Source: Streptomyces adustus (lineage in GTDB: Bacteria > Actinomycetota > Actinomycetes > Streptomycetales > Streptomycetaceae). Taken from it: a stretch of DNA of 47,156 bases. The position numbers and the translations under genes are program-made. The DNA lies in contig NZ_VJZD01000046.1 of the NCBI RefSeq assembly GCF_009377175.1, positions 1 to 47,156 of the forward strand, in the 5' to 3' direction. The notes beneath the pieces were generated by a model. The model worked only from the letters and a program-made list of their open reading frames with translations. It ran no database searches and had not been told where the DNA came from. The stretch's first letter is position 1. Every line of letters starts with the position of its first letter. Positions 36,162 through 43,975 of the stretch are shown one piece after another.

Positions 36162-36488
36162 CTCGTTCGCCTCCATGGCGTGTTCCACGGCCGCGGCCAT
36201 CTTTCGCAGCTTCTCGATCCGGGCGGTCAGCAGGTCGTGCTGCCGGCGCAGGTGTGCGCGCGGGTCCGCGGCCGGGTCGTCGAGCAGGGCGGCGACCTCG
36301 TCGAGCGGAAAGCCGAGCTCCCGGTAGAACAGGATCCGTTGGAGCCGGTCGAGGTCGCCGTCGCCGTAGCGCCGGTGACCCGCCTGACTGCGCTCGCTGG
36401 GCACGAGCAGACCGATGTCGTCGTAGTGGTGCAACGTGCGCACCGTGACGCCGGCGAACCCCGCGACCTGTCCCACGGAGTAGCTCAC
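35727..36488 (-). CDS. tipA: TipAL-type MerR-family regulator
   Basis: The 253-residue product equals S. lividans TipAL in length and is close in sequence. It has a MerR winged helix (residues 1-75: YSVGQVAGFAGVTVRTLHHYDDIGLL), a dimerisation coiled coil (about 76-109) and a C-terminal TipAS effector domain (110-253). TipAL binds thiopeptide antibiotics and activates its own promoter. The GTG at 36488 follows GGAGCGGAAA. Cys207 is kept in FYECPYDMH. Position 214, where the thiopeptide-capturing cysteine of S. lividans TipAS lies (from memory), is Gly here (MHQG), and a new Cys occurs at 201. Covalent capture may therefore be lost or moved. Confidence 0.93.
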   Translation of the reverse strand: MSYSVGQVAGFAGVTVRTLHHYDDIGLLVPSERSQAGHRRYGDGDLDRLQRILFYRELGFPLDEVAALLDDPAADPRAHLRRQHDLLTARIEKLRKMAAAVEHAMEANEMGISLTPEERFEVFGDKDPEQYAEEAEQRWGGTRAYAESQRRAARYTKDDWKRMKAEVADWSERYAALMAADEPSDGERAMDMAEEHRLHICTWFYECPYDMHQGLAEMYVADERFKAFYDSMRPGLAEHLRDAIVANAARHTA

Positions 36489-36517
36489 TTTCCGCTCCTT
36501 TCGTCGGTACGCGCTCC

Positions 36518-36548
36518 ACGGTGCGTCCTGACGTGACGTGAGGTGCAA
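36518..36548 (-). promoter_or_regulatory. tipA promoter with 19-bp MerR-type spacer
   Basis: On the minus strand TTGCAC (36543-36548) and CACCGT (36518-36523) are separated by 19 bases, the stretched spacer of MerR-family promoters. The spacer holds CCTCACGT-C-ACGTCAGG, a dyad with one mismatch. It closely matches ptipA of S. lividans as I remember it. Confidence 0.75.
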
Positions 36549-36648
36549 GTCCGTTCCCCGGTCGGCCCGCCTCCTGCCCGCCCGGGGCGCACCCGGCTCC
36601 GCGCGCCCCGCATGCCCTGTTCGGGATGTTTGAGATGTGACGTCCGCT

Positions 36649-36654
36649 TATGGT
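36649..36654 (+). promoter_or_regulatory. -10 box for the ClC gene
   Basis: TATGGT is followed by 6 bases and then the GTG at 36661, favouring this start and a leaderless mRNA over the in-frame GTG at 36637. Confidence 0.4.
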
Positions 36655-36660
36655 GAGCGC

Positions 36661-37947
36661 GTGGCCCAGGACTCCGCGCAGCAGGCGCCCGACACCTCTC
36701 CCGCGGCCCCGCCGCGCGCCCTGTTACCGCTGATCCTGCCCGCCCTCGTCGTGGGTGTGGTGAGCAGCCTGCTGTTCGTCGGCGTGAGCGTCGGGGCCGA
36801 GCAGCTCCAGGGCGTCCTGTGGGGGAACCTCCCCGACGCCCTGGGGATCGGCCGCTACTCGGTGCTGTGGATCTTCGTCATGCTCTTCGCGACCGGTGTC
36901 GCGGTCGGTCTGGTGGTGTGGAAGGTCCCCGGGCACGCGGGGCCCGACCCGGCCACCATGGGGCTGAACGCGCCCGCGCTGCCGCCCGTGGTGCTGCCCG
37001 GCCTGCTGCTGGCGGCGGCCCTGATGCTCGCGGGCGGGCCGAGCCTCGGCCCGGAGAACCCCATCATCGCCGTCAACGTCGGGCTCGCCGTGTGGCTCGG
37101 CCGCCGGTTCCGGCCCGGGTCGCCGGAGCCGCTGTGGCCGGCGCTGGCGGAGGCGGCGACGCTCGGCGCGCTGTTCGGCACGCCGGTGGCCGCCGCCCTG
37201 GTCATCTCGGAGGCGCTGGCCGGCACGCGGACCACGGGCCAGCTCTGGGACAACATCTTCGCCCCGCTGGCCGCCGCCGCGGCCGGCGCCCTGACGACCG
37301 ACCTGGTCCACAAGGCGACCTTCGACCTGCATCTGCCGCCGATCGCCGAGCCGACCGCGGGCGACGTGCTTGCGGCGGCCGTCGTCGCGTCGGTGGCCGC
37401 GCTGCTCGGCATGGCCGCGGTCCACGCCTTCCCCCACCTCCACCGTGCCTTCCAGCGGCTGCGGCACCCGATGCTGATGATTCCGGCGGGCGGGCTCGTC
37501 CTCGGGGCGCTGGGGGCGCTGGGCGGGCCGCTGACGCTCTTCAAGGGGCTGGACCAGATCGCGGAGCTGGCCCGCGACCCCGAGGGCTGGTCGGCCGGGC
37601 AGTTCGCCCTGATGACCGTCGTCAAGCTGGCCGCCCTGACCGTCGCCGCGAGCTGCGGCTTCCGCGGCGGCCGGATCTTCCCGGCCGTGTTCGTGGGGAC
37701 CGCCCTCGGGCTGTGCGCCCACGCCCTGGTGCCCGGCGTCCCGCCCGCCCTGGGCGTGGCGTCGGGCGTGCTGGGCATGCTCCTGGCCATCACCCGGCAG
37801 GGCTGGGTGAGCCTGTTCACCGCCGCCGTCCTGGTGGCCTCCCCCGTCATCCTCGCGCTGCTGTGCATCGCCTCGCTGCCGGCCTGGCTGCTGGTGACAG
37901 GACGCCCGCAGATGCAGCTGCACAAGGACGGCACCCCGATCCGCTGA
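36661..37947 (+). CDS. ClC-family ion channel/antiporter (YfeO-like)
   Basis: The 428-residue membrane protein has about ten hydrophobic segments. ClC signatures are GGPSLGPENPIIAVN (equivalent to the GxEGP gate region, with the gating Glu in GPENP) and GFRGGRIFPAVFVGTALG (the GGxFxP motif). It resembles E. coli YfeO more than ClcA. The gene is 27 bases before a glutamate decarboxylase, and ClC exchangers balance charge during amino-acid-dependent acid resistance in E. coli, so a joint role is plausible. Leu22 is encoded by TTA (36724-36726), making it bldA-dependent. The start is GTG 36661; GTG 36637 would add eight residues. Confidence 0.88.
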   Translation: MAQDSAQQAPDTSPAAPPRALLPLILPALVVGVVSSLLFVGVSVGAEQLQGVLWGNLPDALGIGRYSVLWIFVMLFATGVAVGLVVWKVPGHAGPDPATMGLNAPALPPVVLPGLLLAAALMLAGGPSLGPENPIIAVNVGLAVWLGRRFRPGSPEPLWPALAEAATLGALFGTPVAAALVISEALAGTRTTGQLWDNIFAPLAAAAAGALTTDLVHKATFDLHLPPIAEPTAGDVLAAAVVASVAALLGMAAVHAFPHLHRAFQRLRHPMLMIPAGGLVLGALGALGGPLTLFKGLDQIAELARDPEGWSAGQFALMTVVKLAALTVAASCGFRGGRIFPAVFVGTALGLCAHALVPGVPPALGVASGVLGMLLAITRQGWVSLFTAAVLVASPVILALLCIASLPAWLLVTGRPQMQLHKDGTPIR

Positions 37948-37974
37948 ACCGTTTCCCCGTCTGGAGGCACGTCC

Positions 37975-39381
37975 ATGGCTCTGCATAAGGGTCCCGAGAA
38001 ACAAGAACAGCGCCCGATGTCGGTCAACCCGTTCTTCGGCGAGGCGAACCCCGTCGGCGGCATGACCGAGGCGCCGCCCACGCACCGGCTCCCGGACAGC
38101 CCCCTGCCCCCGCAGACGGCGTACCAGCTGGTGCACGACGAACTGATGCTGGACGGCAACTCCCGGCTGAACCTGGCCACGTTCGTCACCACCTGGATGG
38201 AACCGCAGGCCGGGGTGCTGATGGGGGAGTGCCGGGACAAGAACATGATCGACAAGGACGAGTACCCGCGCACCGCCGAACTGGAACGGCGCTGTGTGGC
38301 GATGCTCGCCGACCTGTGGAACGCGCCGGACCCGTCGGCCGCCGTGGGCTGTTCGACCACGGGCTCCAGCGAGGCGTGCATGCTCGCCGGGATGGCGCTG
38401 AAACGGCGCTGGGCCAAGCGCAACGCCGACCGCTACCCGGGAGCGCGCCCGAACCTCGTCATGGGCGTCAACGTCCAGGTCTGCTGGGACAAGTTCTGCA
38501 ACTTCTGGGAGGTGGAGCCCCGACTGGTCCCCATGGAGGGCGACCGCTACCACCTCGATCCGCAGGCGGCGGCCGAACTGTGCGACGAGAACACCATCGG
38601 GGTCGTCGGCATCCTGGGCTCCACCTTCGACGGGTCCTACGAGCCGATCGCCGACCTGTGCGCGGCCCTGGACGCCCTCCAGGAGCGCACCGGCCTCGAC
38701 GTCCCGGTGCACGTCGACGGCGCGTCCGGCGGCATGGTGGCACCCTTTCTCGACCCGGACCTGGTGTGGGACTTCCGGCTGCCCCGGGTGACCTCGATCA
38801 ACACCTCGGGGCACAAGTACGGCCTGGTCTATCCGGGCGTCGGCTGGGCCCTGTGGCGCGACACGGAGTCCCTCCCCGAGGAACTCGTCTTCCGGGTCAA
38901 CTACCTGGGCGGCGACATGCCGACCTTCGCCCTGAACTTCTCCCGGCCCGGCGCCCAGGTCGTCGCGCAGTACTACACGTTCCTGCGGCTGGGCCGCGAG
39001 GGCTACCAGGCTGTGCAGCAGACCACCCGGGACGTGGCCACCGGCCTCTCCGCGCGCGTGGCGGAGCTCGGCGACTTCCGGCTGCTGACCCGCGGCGACC
39101 AGCTGCCCGTCTTCGCCTTCACCACGGCCGACGACGTCAAGGCGTACGACGTCTTCGACGTCTCCCGGCGGCTGCGCGAACACGGCTGGCTGGTGCCCGC
39201 CTACACCTTCCCGCCCAACCGCGAGGACCTGTCGGTGATCCGGGTCGTGTGCCGCAACGGCTTCTCGGCGGACCTGGCCGAACTGTTCCTGGAGGACCTG
39301 AACCGCCTGCTGCCGCAACTGCGCCGGCAGCCGCATCCGCTGACGCAGGACAAGGAGAAGGCCACCGGGTTCCACCACTGA
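37975..39381 (+). CDS. gadB: Glutamate decarboxylase
   Basis: This PLP enzyme converts L-glutamate and a proton to GABA and CO2. The 468-residue protein has GCSTTGSSEACMLAGMALKRRW (cofactor phosphate region), VPVHVDGASGG with cofactor Asp248, and the Schiff-base motif SINTSGHKYGLVYPG with Lys281. The length is close to E. coli GadB. The C-terminus ends in two histidines (GFHH); in E. coli GadB a near-terminal His blocks the active site at neutral pH, so pH gating may be kept here (inference). GGAGG is 8 bases before the ATG. It is the second gene after the ClC channel. No GadC-type glutamate/GABA antiporter is in the window. Confidence 0.95.
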   Translation: MALHKGPEKQEQRPMSVNPFFGEANPVGGMTEAPPTHRLPDSPLPPQTAYQLVHDELMLDGNSRLNLATFVTTWMEPQAGVLMGECRDKNMIDKDEYPRTAELERRCVAMLADLWNAPDPSAAVGCSTTGSSEACMLAGMALKRRWAKRNADRYPGARPNLVMGVNVQVCWDKFCNFWEVEPRLVPMEGDRYHLDPQAAAELCDENTIGVVGILGSTFDGSYEPIADLCAALDALQERTGLDVPVHVDGASGGMVAPFLDPDLVWDFRLPRVTSINTSGHKYGLVYPGVGWALWRDTESLPEELVFRVNYLGGDMPTFALNFSRPGAQVVAQYYTFLRLGREGYQAVQQTTRDVATGLSARVAELGDFRLLTRGDQLPVFAFTTADDVKAYDVFDVSRRLREHGWLVPAYTFPPNREDLSVIRVVCRNGFSADLAELFLEDLNRLLPQLRRQPHPLTQDKEKATGFHH

Positions 39382-39425
39382 CCCGCGGCCGGGCGGGCGG
39401 GACGGTCCCGCCGCCCGGCCGCGGG
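39382..39425. terminator. Strong bidirectional terminator after gadB
   Basis: 39382-39402 pairs with 39406-39425 over 20 bp with one bulged G (core CCCGCGGCCGGGCGG) around a 3-base loop. It lies between convergent stops. Confidence 0.85.
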
Positions 39426-39435
39426 CCCGGCGGGC

Positions 39436-39984
39436 TCAGCCCCAGGACGTGCCCTGCTCCTGCGCGACCAGTTCGAACGCCGTCTTCCCGTCCAGCGACT
39501 CCCGGATGATGTCGGCGTGACCGGCGTGCCGGGCGGTCTCGCGGATCAGGTGCAGGGCCAGCCAGCGCATGGAGACCCGCCCATCCGGCGGGAACCAGGG
39601 GTCGGCGGGGAGCGCGAAGGAGTCGTCGAGGCTCGGCACCTCGCGCAAGAACTTCTCCGTCTCCGCGGCGACTTCCTCCCAGTACGCGAGCTGCGCGGCC
39701 AGGGTCTCGCCTTCGGCCAGCGCGAAGCACTCGTGCCAGTTGGACTCGTCGCGCTTGACCGCGGGCGCCTCGCCCTTGGCCCGGGCGACCCAGCCCTGCT
39801 CGACCTCGGCGACGTGCTTGACCAGGCCGGACAGCGACAGCTCACTCGCGCTGGGGCGGGAGCCCGCCTGCTCCTCGGTCAGCCCGAGCACCGACCGCCG
39901 GATGCCGCCGCGCTGCTCCGCCAGGAAGGAGAGCAGTGCTCCGCGCTCGTCGCCCTGCGCCTCGGCTCGCACGTGAGTGACCAT
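39436..39984 (-). CDS. DinB-superfamily (DUF664) protein
   Basis: The 182-residue four-helix protein has the DinB/YfiT-like metal site: His in GLVKHVAEVEQGW and the two spaced histidines in HLIRETARHAGHADIIRE, which should bind a divalent metal. In actinobacteria many such proteins are thiol-dependent S-transferases using mycothiol or bacillithiol, but the substrate here is unknown. The ATG at 39984 follows GAGGAAAGG. It converges on gadB. Confidence 0.88.
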   Translation of the reverse strand: MVTHVRAEAQGDERGALLSFLAEQRGGIRRSVLGLTEEQAGSRPSASELSLSGLVKHVAEVEQGWVARAKGEAPAVKRDESNWHECFALAEGETLAAQLAYWEEVAAETEKFLREVPSLDDSFALPADPWFPPDGRVSMRWLALHLIRETARHAGHADIIRESLDGKTAFELVAQEQGTSWG

Positions 39985-40008
39985 GACCGGCTGCCTTTCC
40001 TCGGTGCG

Positions 40009-40027
40009 GCGGGGAACTCCTCCCCGC
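40009..40027 (-). terminator. Possible terminator upstream of the DinB gene
   Basis: GCGGGGA and TCCCCGC form a perfect 7-bp stem with a 5-base loop, lying downstream of the aldehyde dehydrogenase stop (40167) on the minus strand. The distance makes the assignment uncertain. Confidence 0.35.
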
Positions 40028-40166
40028 CCGACACCGACGAAGCTACGAGCCCTTGCGGTCAGCTTCTGTCCTCGATGCGCCGACCCGGCCGAGAAAGACC
40101 CGGGAACCACCGGGAAGCAGCAGAGCGGCGGGAGGGCCGAGGGCCTGGAACGGGAGGACCGAAGGT

Positions 40167-41627
40167 CTAGAAGGGGAACGTGCTGCGCCCATGCTGCACG
40201 GAGATCCACTTCAGGGTGGTGAAGGCGTCCAGCGTGGTCTCGCCGTTCAGCCGGCCGATCCCGGAGTGCTTCTCGCCGCCGAAGGGGACGAGCGGCTCGT
40301 CGTGGATGGTGCCGTCGTTCACATGGAACATGCCGGTGTCGACCCGCTTGGCGAAGGTGACACCCCGCTCCACGTCCGCCGTGTGGACGGCGCCGCTCAG
40401 ACCGTAGGGCGTGTCGTTGACGATGCGGATCGCCTCGTCCTCGCCGTCGAACGGGACCAGCAGGGCGACCGGGCCGAAGATCTCCTTGTGCAGGAGGGAG
40501 GAGTCGGCGGGCACGTCCGTGAGGACGGAGGGCTCCACCAGGTTGTCGGTCGTCCCACCGCGTACGAGGACCGTGGCGCCCTCGGCGACGGCCTGGTCGA
40601 CGGCTGCGGAGATGGCGTGCGCCTGGAGGGAGTTGATGACCGGGCCGATGACCGTCTGCGGATCGCTCGGGTCACCGGTCTTCAGGGTGCGCACCTTGGC
40701 GACGAACTTCTCGGTGAACTCCTCCGCGACCGAGCGGTCCACCAGGACCCGGTTGGCGGCCATGCAGACCTGCCCCTGGTCGACGTACCGGCTGAAGACG
40801 GCCGCGTCGACCGCGTAGTCGACGTCGGCGTCGTCGAGGACCACCAGGGCGCTGTTGCCGCCGAGTTCGAGGACCGTGCGCTTGAGCTGGGCGGCGCAGA
40901 CGGTGGCGATGTGACGGCCGACCTTGTCGGAGCCGGTGAAGGAGATGACCTTCGGGACCGGGTGCTCGATGAAGGCGTCCCCGATCTCGGCGATGTCCGT
41001 CAGGACGACGTTCAGCAGACCGGCCGGCAGACCCGCGTCCTCGAAGATCTTCGCGATCAGTGTGCCGCCGACGACCGGGGTGTCCTGGTGCGGCTTGAGG
41101 ACGACCGCGTTGCCGAGGGCGAGCGCGGCGGCGACCGACTTGATGGACAGCAGGAAGGGGAAGTTGAAGGGACTGATGACGCCCACGACGCCGACCGGGA
41201 CGCGGTAGAGGCGGTTCTCCTTGCCCTCCACCGGGGAGGGCAGCAGCCGGCCCTCGGAGCGCAGCGTCAGCTGGGCCGCCTCGCGCAGGAACTCCTTGGC
41301 GAGGTGGAGCTCGAACCCGGCCTTGAGCCGGGTGCCGCCGAGCTCGGCGGTGATCGCCGCGGTGATCTCCTGCTCGCGCTCCTCGACGAGTCTGAGCGCA
41401 CGGTCGAAGATGTCCCGGCGGGCGTACGGGTTGGTGTCGGCCCATGCCCTCTGGGCTCTGGCGGCCGCGCGATAGGCCTGATCGACCTCGTCGATGGTGG
41501 CTATCGTGATCGAGGCCAGCTTCTCGCCGTCGTAGGGGTTGAAGTCGATGATGTCCCAGGAGCCGGTACCGGGGCGCCATTCACCGTCGATGTACTGCAT
41601 GGCCAGGTCGGTGAAACAGGACGACAT
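40167..41627 (-). CDS. Aldehyde dehydrogenase (benzaldehyde dehydrogenase-like)
   Basis: The 486-residue NAD(P)-dependent enzyme has FNPYDGEKLASI at the N-terminus, VGVISPFNFPFLLSIKSVAAALALGNAVVLKPHQDTP, the nucleotide-loop FTGSDKVGRHIA, the catalytic Glu in VLELGGNSALVVLDDAD, and the nucleophile Cys in RYVDQGQVCMAANRVLV. C-terminal GVTFAKRVDTGMFHVND and FGGEKHSGIGR are typical. It resembles proteins annotated benzaldehyde dehydrogenase in Streptomyces; the true substrate is unproved. GAGGATCAC stands before the ATG at 41627. It is a single gene with a 180-base upstream gap. Confidence 0.92.
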   Translation of the reverse strand: MSSCFTDLAMQYIDGEWRPGTGSWDIIDFNPYDGEKLASITIATIDEVDQAYRAAARAQRAWADTNPYARRDIFDRALRLVEEREQEITAAITAELGGTRLKAGFELHLAKEFLREAAQLTLRSEGRLLPSPVEGKENRLYRVPVGVVGVISPFNFPFLLSIKSVAAALALGNAVVLKPHQDTPVVGGTLIAKIFEDAGLPAGLLNVVLTDIAEIGDAFIEHPVPKVISFTGSDKVGRHIATVCAAQLKRTVLELGGNSALVVLDDADVDYAVDAAVFSRYVDQGQVCMAANRVLVDRSVAEEFTEKFVAKVRTLKTGDPSDPQTVIGPVINSLQAHAISAAVDQAVAEGATVLVRGGTTDNLVEPSVLTDVPADSSLLHKEIFGPVALLVPFDGEDEAIRIVNDTPYGLSGAVHTADVERGVTFAKRVDTGMFHVNDGTIHDEPLVPFGGEKHSGIGRLNGETTLDAFTTLKWISVQHGRSTFPF

Positions 41628-41807
41628 GTGATCCTCAATCCCCTTGCCGCCGAAGCAGTCGGGGCAGACACCCGGTCGACCCCCGATCGACCGTCGGTCT
41701 GATCACACGTCATCGTACGTGCGAAGCAGGCGAGTTGGGGTGATCGAGACGGGATACGCAAGAGCGCACGGCAAGGTCGAGGGTTATCCCTAAGGCGGCT
41801 TCGGTCC

Positions 41808-42668
41808 CTAGGACAGTTGCAGCAGCCCCCGCAGCAGGTCCCTGCTCTCGTCCGGGCCGGGGCTGTCCTGCTGGAGCTCCTTCAGCGCGTGCTCGTACTG
41901 GGCGACGTCCTCGCGCTTGTCCAGATACAGCGCACTGGTCAGCTGCTCCAGATACACGACGTCCGACAGATCGGACTCGGGGAAGCTGAGGATCGTGAAG
42001 GCGCCGGACTCGCCGGAGTGCCCGCCGAAGCCGAACGGCATGATCTGGAGCCGCACGTTGGACCGCTCGGAGATCTCGATGAGGTGCTGGAGCTGGTCGC
42101 GCATGACCTCGCGGTCGCCGTAGGGGCGGCGCAGGGCGGCCTCGTCCAGCACGATGTGGAAGTCGGGGGCGTTCTCGGAGAAGAGGTACTTCTGCCGCTC
42201 CAGGCGCAGCGTCACGCGCCGTTCGACGTCAGCCTCGCTCGCGCCCGTCATACCGCGCCGCACGACCGCGCGGGCGTACGCCTCGGTCTGGAGCAGGCCG
42301 TGCACGAACTGCACCTCGTAGGCGCGGATCGCGGACGCGGCGCCCTCAAGGCCCACATAGGTGGGGAACCAGCTGGGCAGCACGTCGGAGTAGCTGTGCC
42401 ACCAGCCGGCGACGTTGGCCTCGCGGGCGAGGGCGACGAGCGAGGCGCGCTCCGCCTCGTCCGTGATGCCGTACAGCGTCAGCAGGTCCTCGACGTCCCG
42501 CGTCTTGAAGCTCACCCGGCCCAACTCCATCCGGCTGATCTTGGACTCGGAAGCGCGGATGGAGTAGCCCGCGGCCTCACGGGTGATCCCGCGCGACTCG
42601 CGCAGCCGCCTGAGTTGCGAGCCGAGCAGCATGCGCCGCACCACCGATCCTGGCTCTCCCGCGCTCAC
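41808..42668 (-). CDS. XRE-family regulator with DUF5753 domain
   Basis: The 286-residue protein has an N-terminal helix-turn-helix (about 12-68: LGSQLRRLRESRGITREAAGYSIRASESKISRMELGR) and a C-terminal DUF5753 domain (about 95-280: VQFVHGLLQTEAYARAVVRRG, VRLQIMPFGFGGHSGESGAFTILSFP). This is the WhiJ-like type that in Streptomyces is usually coupled to DUF397 proteins and RsbW-like kinases, as here. The GTG at 42668 is preferred, because GGGGAGG lies about 10 bases upstream. It probably represses or activates the neighbouring promoters; the duplicated 29-bp element is a candidate target (inference). Confidence 0.92.
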   Translation of the reverse strand: MSAGEPGSVVRRMLLGSQLRRLRESRGITREAAGYSIRASESKISRMELGRVSFKTRDVEDLLTLYGITDEAERASLVALAREANVAGWWHSYSDVLPSWFPTYVGLEGAASAIRAYEVQFVHGLLQTEAYARAVVRRGMTGASEADVERRVTLRLERQKYLFSENAPDFHIVLDEAALRRPYGDREVMRDQLQHLIEISERSNVRLQIMPFGFGGHSGESGAFTILSFPESDLSDVVYLEQLTSALYLDKREDVAQYEHALKELQQDSPGPDESRDLLRGLLQLS

Positions 42669-42975
42669 GTTCGCCAGCCTCCCCAACGTCCTTAGGCGCC
42701 GAAGTCTGCCACTAAAACACTCCGAGCAGTACTCGCCCGATTACAGAGATGGAAATAAGGCAACGCATGTGCACAGGAAGGAGCAAGCAGAGGACAAGGG
42801 AGTGGCGGGGCCAGGCCGAGAAGATGGCGGAAAAAATGGCCAAGAAGCGGTACGGGCGGGTCCAATTCGGTCACGTGCACGTGCATCTGCCCTTGCATCT
42901 GCTGTGCGCATCCGAAACCATGGTCCCGCGCCACCGCTGCATCGCAACGACCGCGAATTCCCGGGAGTGCCTCGC
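42669..42975. promoter_or_regulatory. Regulatory gap between XRE and RsbW-like genes
   Basis: This 307-base divergent region has no convincing gene. It is unusually AT-rich in parts (around 42715-42770). It contains the 29-bp element at 42874-42902 ahead of the RsbW-like gene, and a CCTTAGG palindrome near the XRE start. A GTGCAC is seen at 42769. Confidence 0.5.
42874..42902 (+). promoter_or_regulatory. 29-bp element, copy A
   Basis: This copy is identical at 28 of 29 positions to the inverted copy at 43947-43975. It contains two TGCATCTGC units spaced 12 bases apart (42882 and 42894), preceded by CGTGCACG. It ends 73 bases before the RsbW-like ATG. Confidence 0.7.
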
Positions 42976-43476
42976 ATGGGGACGAATGGATCGACCATGC
43001 TCGAGCCGTTACGGCAGGGCCTTCCGCCGCTGGATCCCGCGGCCGTGTCCAGCGCCGCCTCCTGCGCCCTGCCGGCCCGTTACGAGGCCGTGGGCGAGGC
43101 CAGACGCTTCACGCGCAGAACCCTCGACCAGTGGGCGATAGAGGAACGCTTCGACGACGTCTGTCTGGTCGTCTCCGAACTCGTCACCAACGCCCTGCGC
43201 CACGCGCTGCCGAACGGCACCGCCTGCGACCGGGAACAGCACCCGCCCGTGCGGCTGCATCTGATGCGCTGGACCGAGCGACTGGTGTGCGCGGTGCGCG
43301 ACCCCAGCCACGAGAGCCCCGCGACCCGCCCCGCGGACGACTTCTCGGCGGAGTCGGGCCGCGGTCTGTTCCTGGTGGACTCCTTCAGCGACGGCTGGGG
43401 CTGGCACCCGCTGGCGGGCACGCTCCACGGCAAGGTGGTCTGGGCGCTGTTCCATCTGCCGCCCCCTGCGCAGTAG
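42976..43476 (+). CDS. RsbW-like ATP-binding anti-sigma/regulatory kinase
   Basis: The 166-residue protein is a GHKL-type ATPase of the RsbW/SpoIIAB class: N-box in VCLVVSELVTNALRHALPNG, G1-like AVRDPSHESP and G2 box SAESGRGLFLVDSFSDGWGW. Such proteins bind sigma factors or anti-anti-sigma factors; the partner is not evident. The start is the ATG at 42976, with GGGAG about 10 bases upstream (MGTNGSTMLEP). Leu12 is TTA (43009-43011), so it needs the bldA tRNA. It is preceded by the 29-bp element, like the DUF397 gene downstream on the other strand. Confidence 0.9.
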   Translation: MGTNGSTMLEPLRQGLPPLDPAAVSSAASCALPARYEAVGEARRFTRRTLDQWAIEERFDDVCLVVSELVTNALRHALPNGTACDREQHPPVRLHLMRWTERLVCAVRDPSHESPATRPADDFSAESGRGLFLVDSFSDGWGWHPLAGTLHGKVVWALFHLPPPAQ

Positions 43477-43477
43477 C

Positions 43478-43507
43478 GAACCGCGGCGCTTCCTGGCGCC
43501 GCGGTTC
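43478..43507. terminator. Terminator after the RsbW-like gene
   Basis: GAACCGCGGCGC and GCGCCGCGGTTC form a perfect 12-bp stem with a 6-base loop, 2 bases past the stop codon, between convergent genes. Confidence 0.8.
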
Positions 43508-43603
43508 TACGCGCGTTACGTATGAAATGCACGCTACGGGCTTTACGTGCGCCGCAGGTGTCGCGAAGGGGTGCGTGTCCCCGGCCGCTCCCGGCCCGGA
43601 CCG

Positions 43604-43864
43604 TCAGCCGACGATCAGATGGTCGAACTCCCCGTCCTTGATGCCGAGCAGCATCGCCTCGATCTCGGCCCGCGTATAGACGAGGGCGGGACCGTCCGGG
43701 AAACGCGAGTTCCGTACCGCCACATCGCCGCCCGGCAGCCGGGCGAACTCCACGCAGGAACCCTGCGAGTTGCTGTGTCGGCTCTTCTGCCAGGCCACCC
43801 CGTGCAACTGTGTGGCCGCCATGCCGTTGTACACGTCGTACCCCCCGTCAACATCGTGGTCCAC
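43604..43864 (-). CDS. DUF397-family small protein
   Basis: The 86-residue product shows the DUF397 core WQKSRHSNSQGSCVEFARLPGGDVAVRNSRFPDGPALVYTRAEIEAMLLGIKDGEFDHL. These small proteins, related to AbaA/BldB-associated factors, usually accompany DUF5753 XRE regulators and control differentiation or antibiotic production. The GTG at 43864 is selected: GGGAG stands 6-7 bases upstream. A TTG extension to 43918 is unlikely. TATGAT at 43929-43934 is a probable -10, preceded by the 29-bp element. Confidence 0.9.
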   Translation of the reverse strand: MDHDVDGGYDVYNGMAATQLHGVAWQKSRHSNSQGSCVEFARLPGGDVAVRNSRFPDGPALVYTRAEIEAMLLGIKDGEFDHLIVG

Positions 43865-43928
43865 AGGTCGCTCCCAGGTGGTGCACTGGCTGGTGTGGCC
43901 AATTGATGCAGTAGTCAACTGCCCTGGA

Positions 43929-43934
43929 TCATAG
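43929..43934 (-). promoter_or_regulatory. -10 box of the DUF397 gene
   Basis: On the minus strand TATGAT lies 12 bases after the 29-bp element and about 65 bases before the GTG start; it is a near-consensus -10. Confidence 0.55.
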
Positions 43935-43946
43935 CTCTGTTCATGT

Positions 43947-43975
43947 GCAGATGCATGGGCAGATGCACGTGCACG
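43947..43975 (-). promoter_or_regulatory. 29-bp element, copy B
   Basis: This is the inverted second copy of the element at 42874-42902 (28 of 29 identical), upstream of the DUF397 gene on the minus strand. Each copy ends 70-85 bases before its downstream start codon. Confidence 0.7.
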
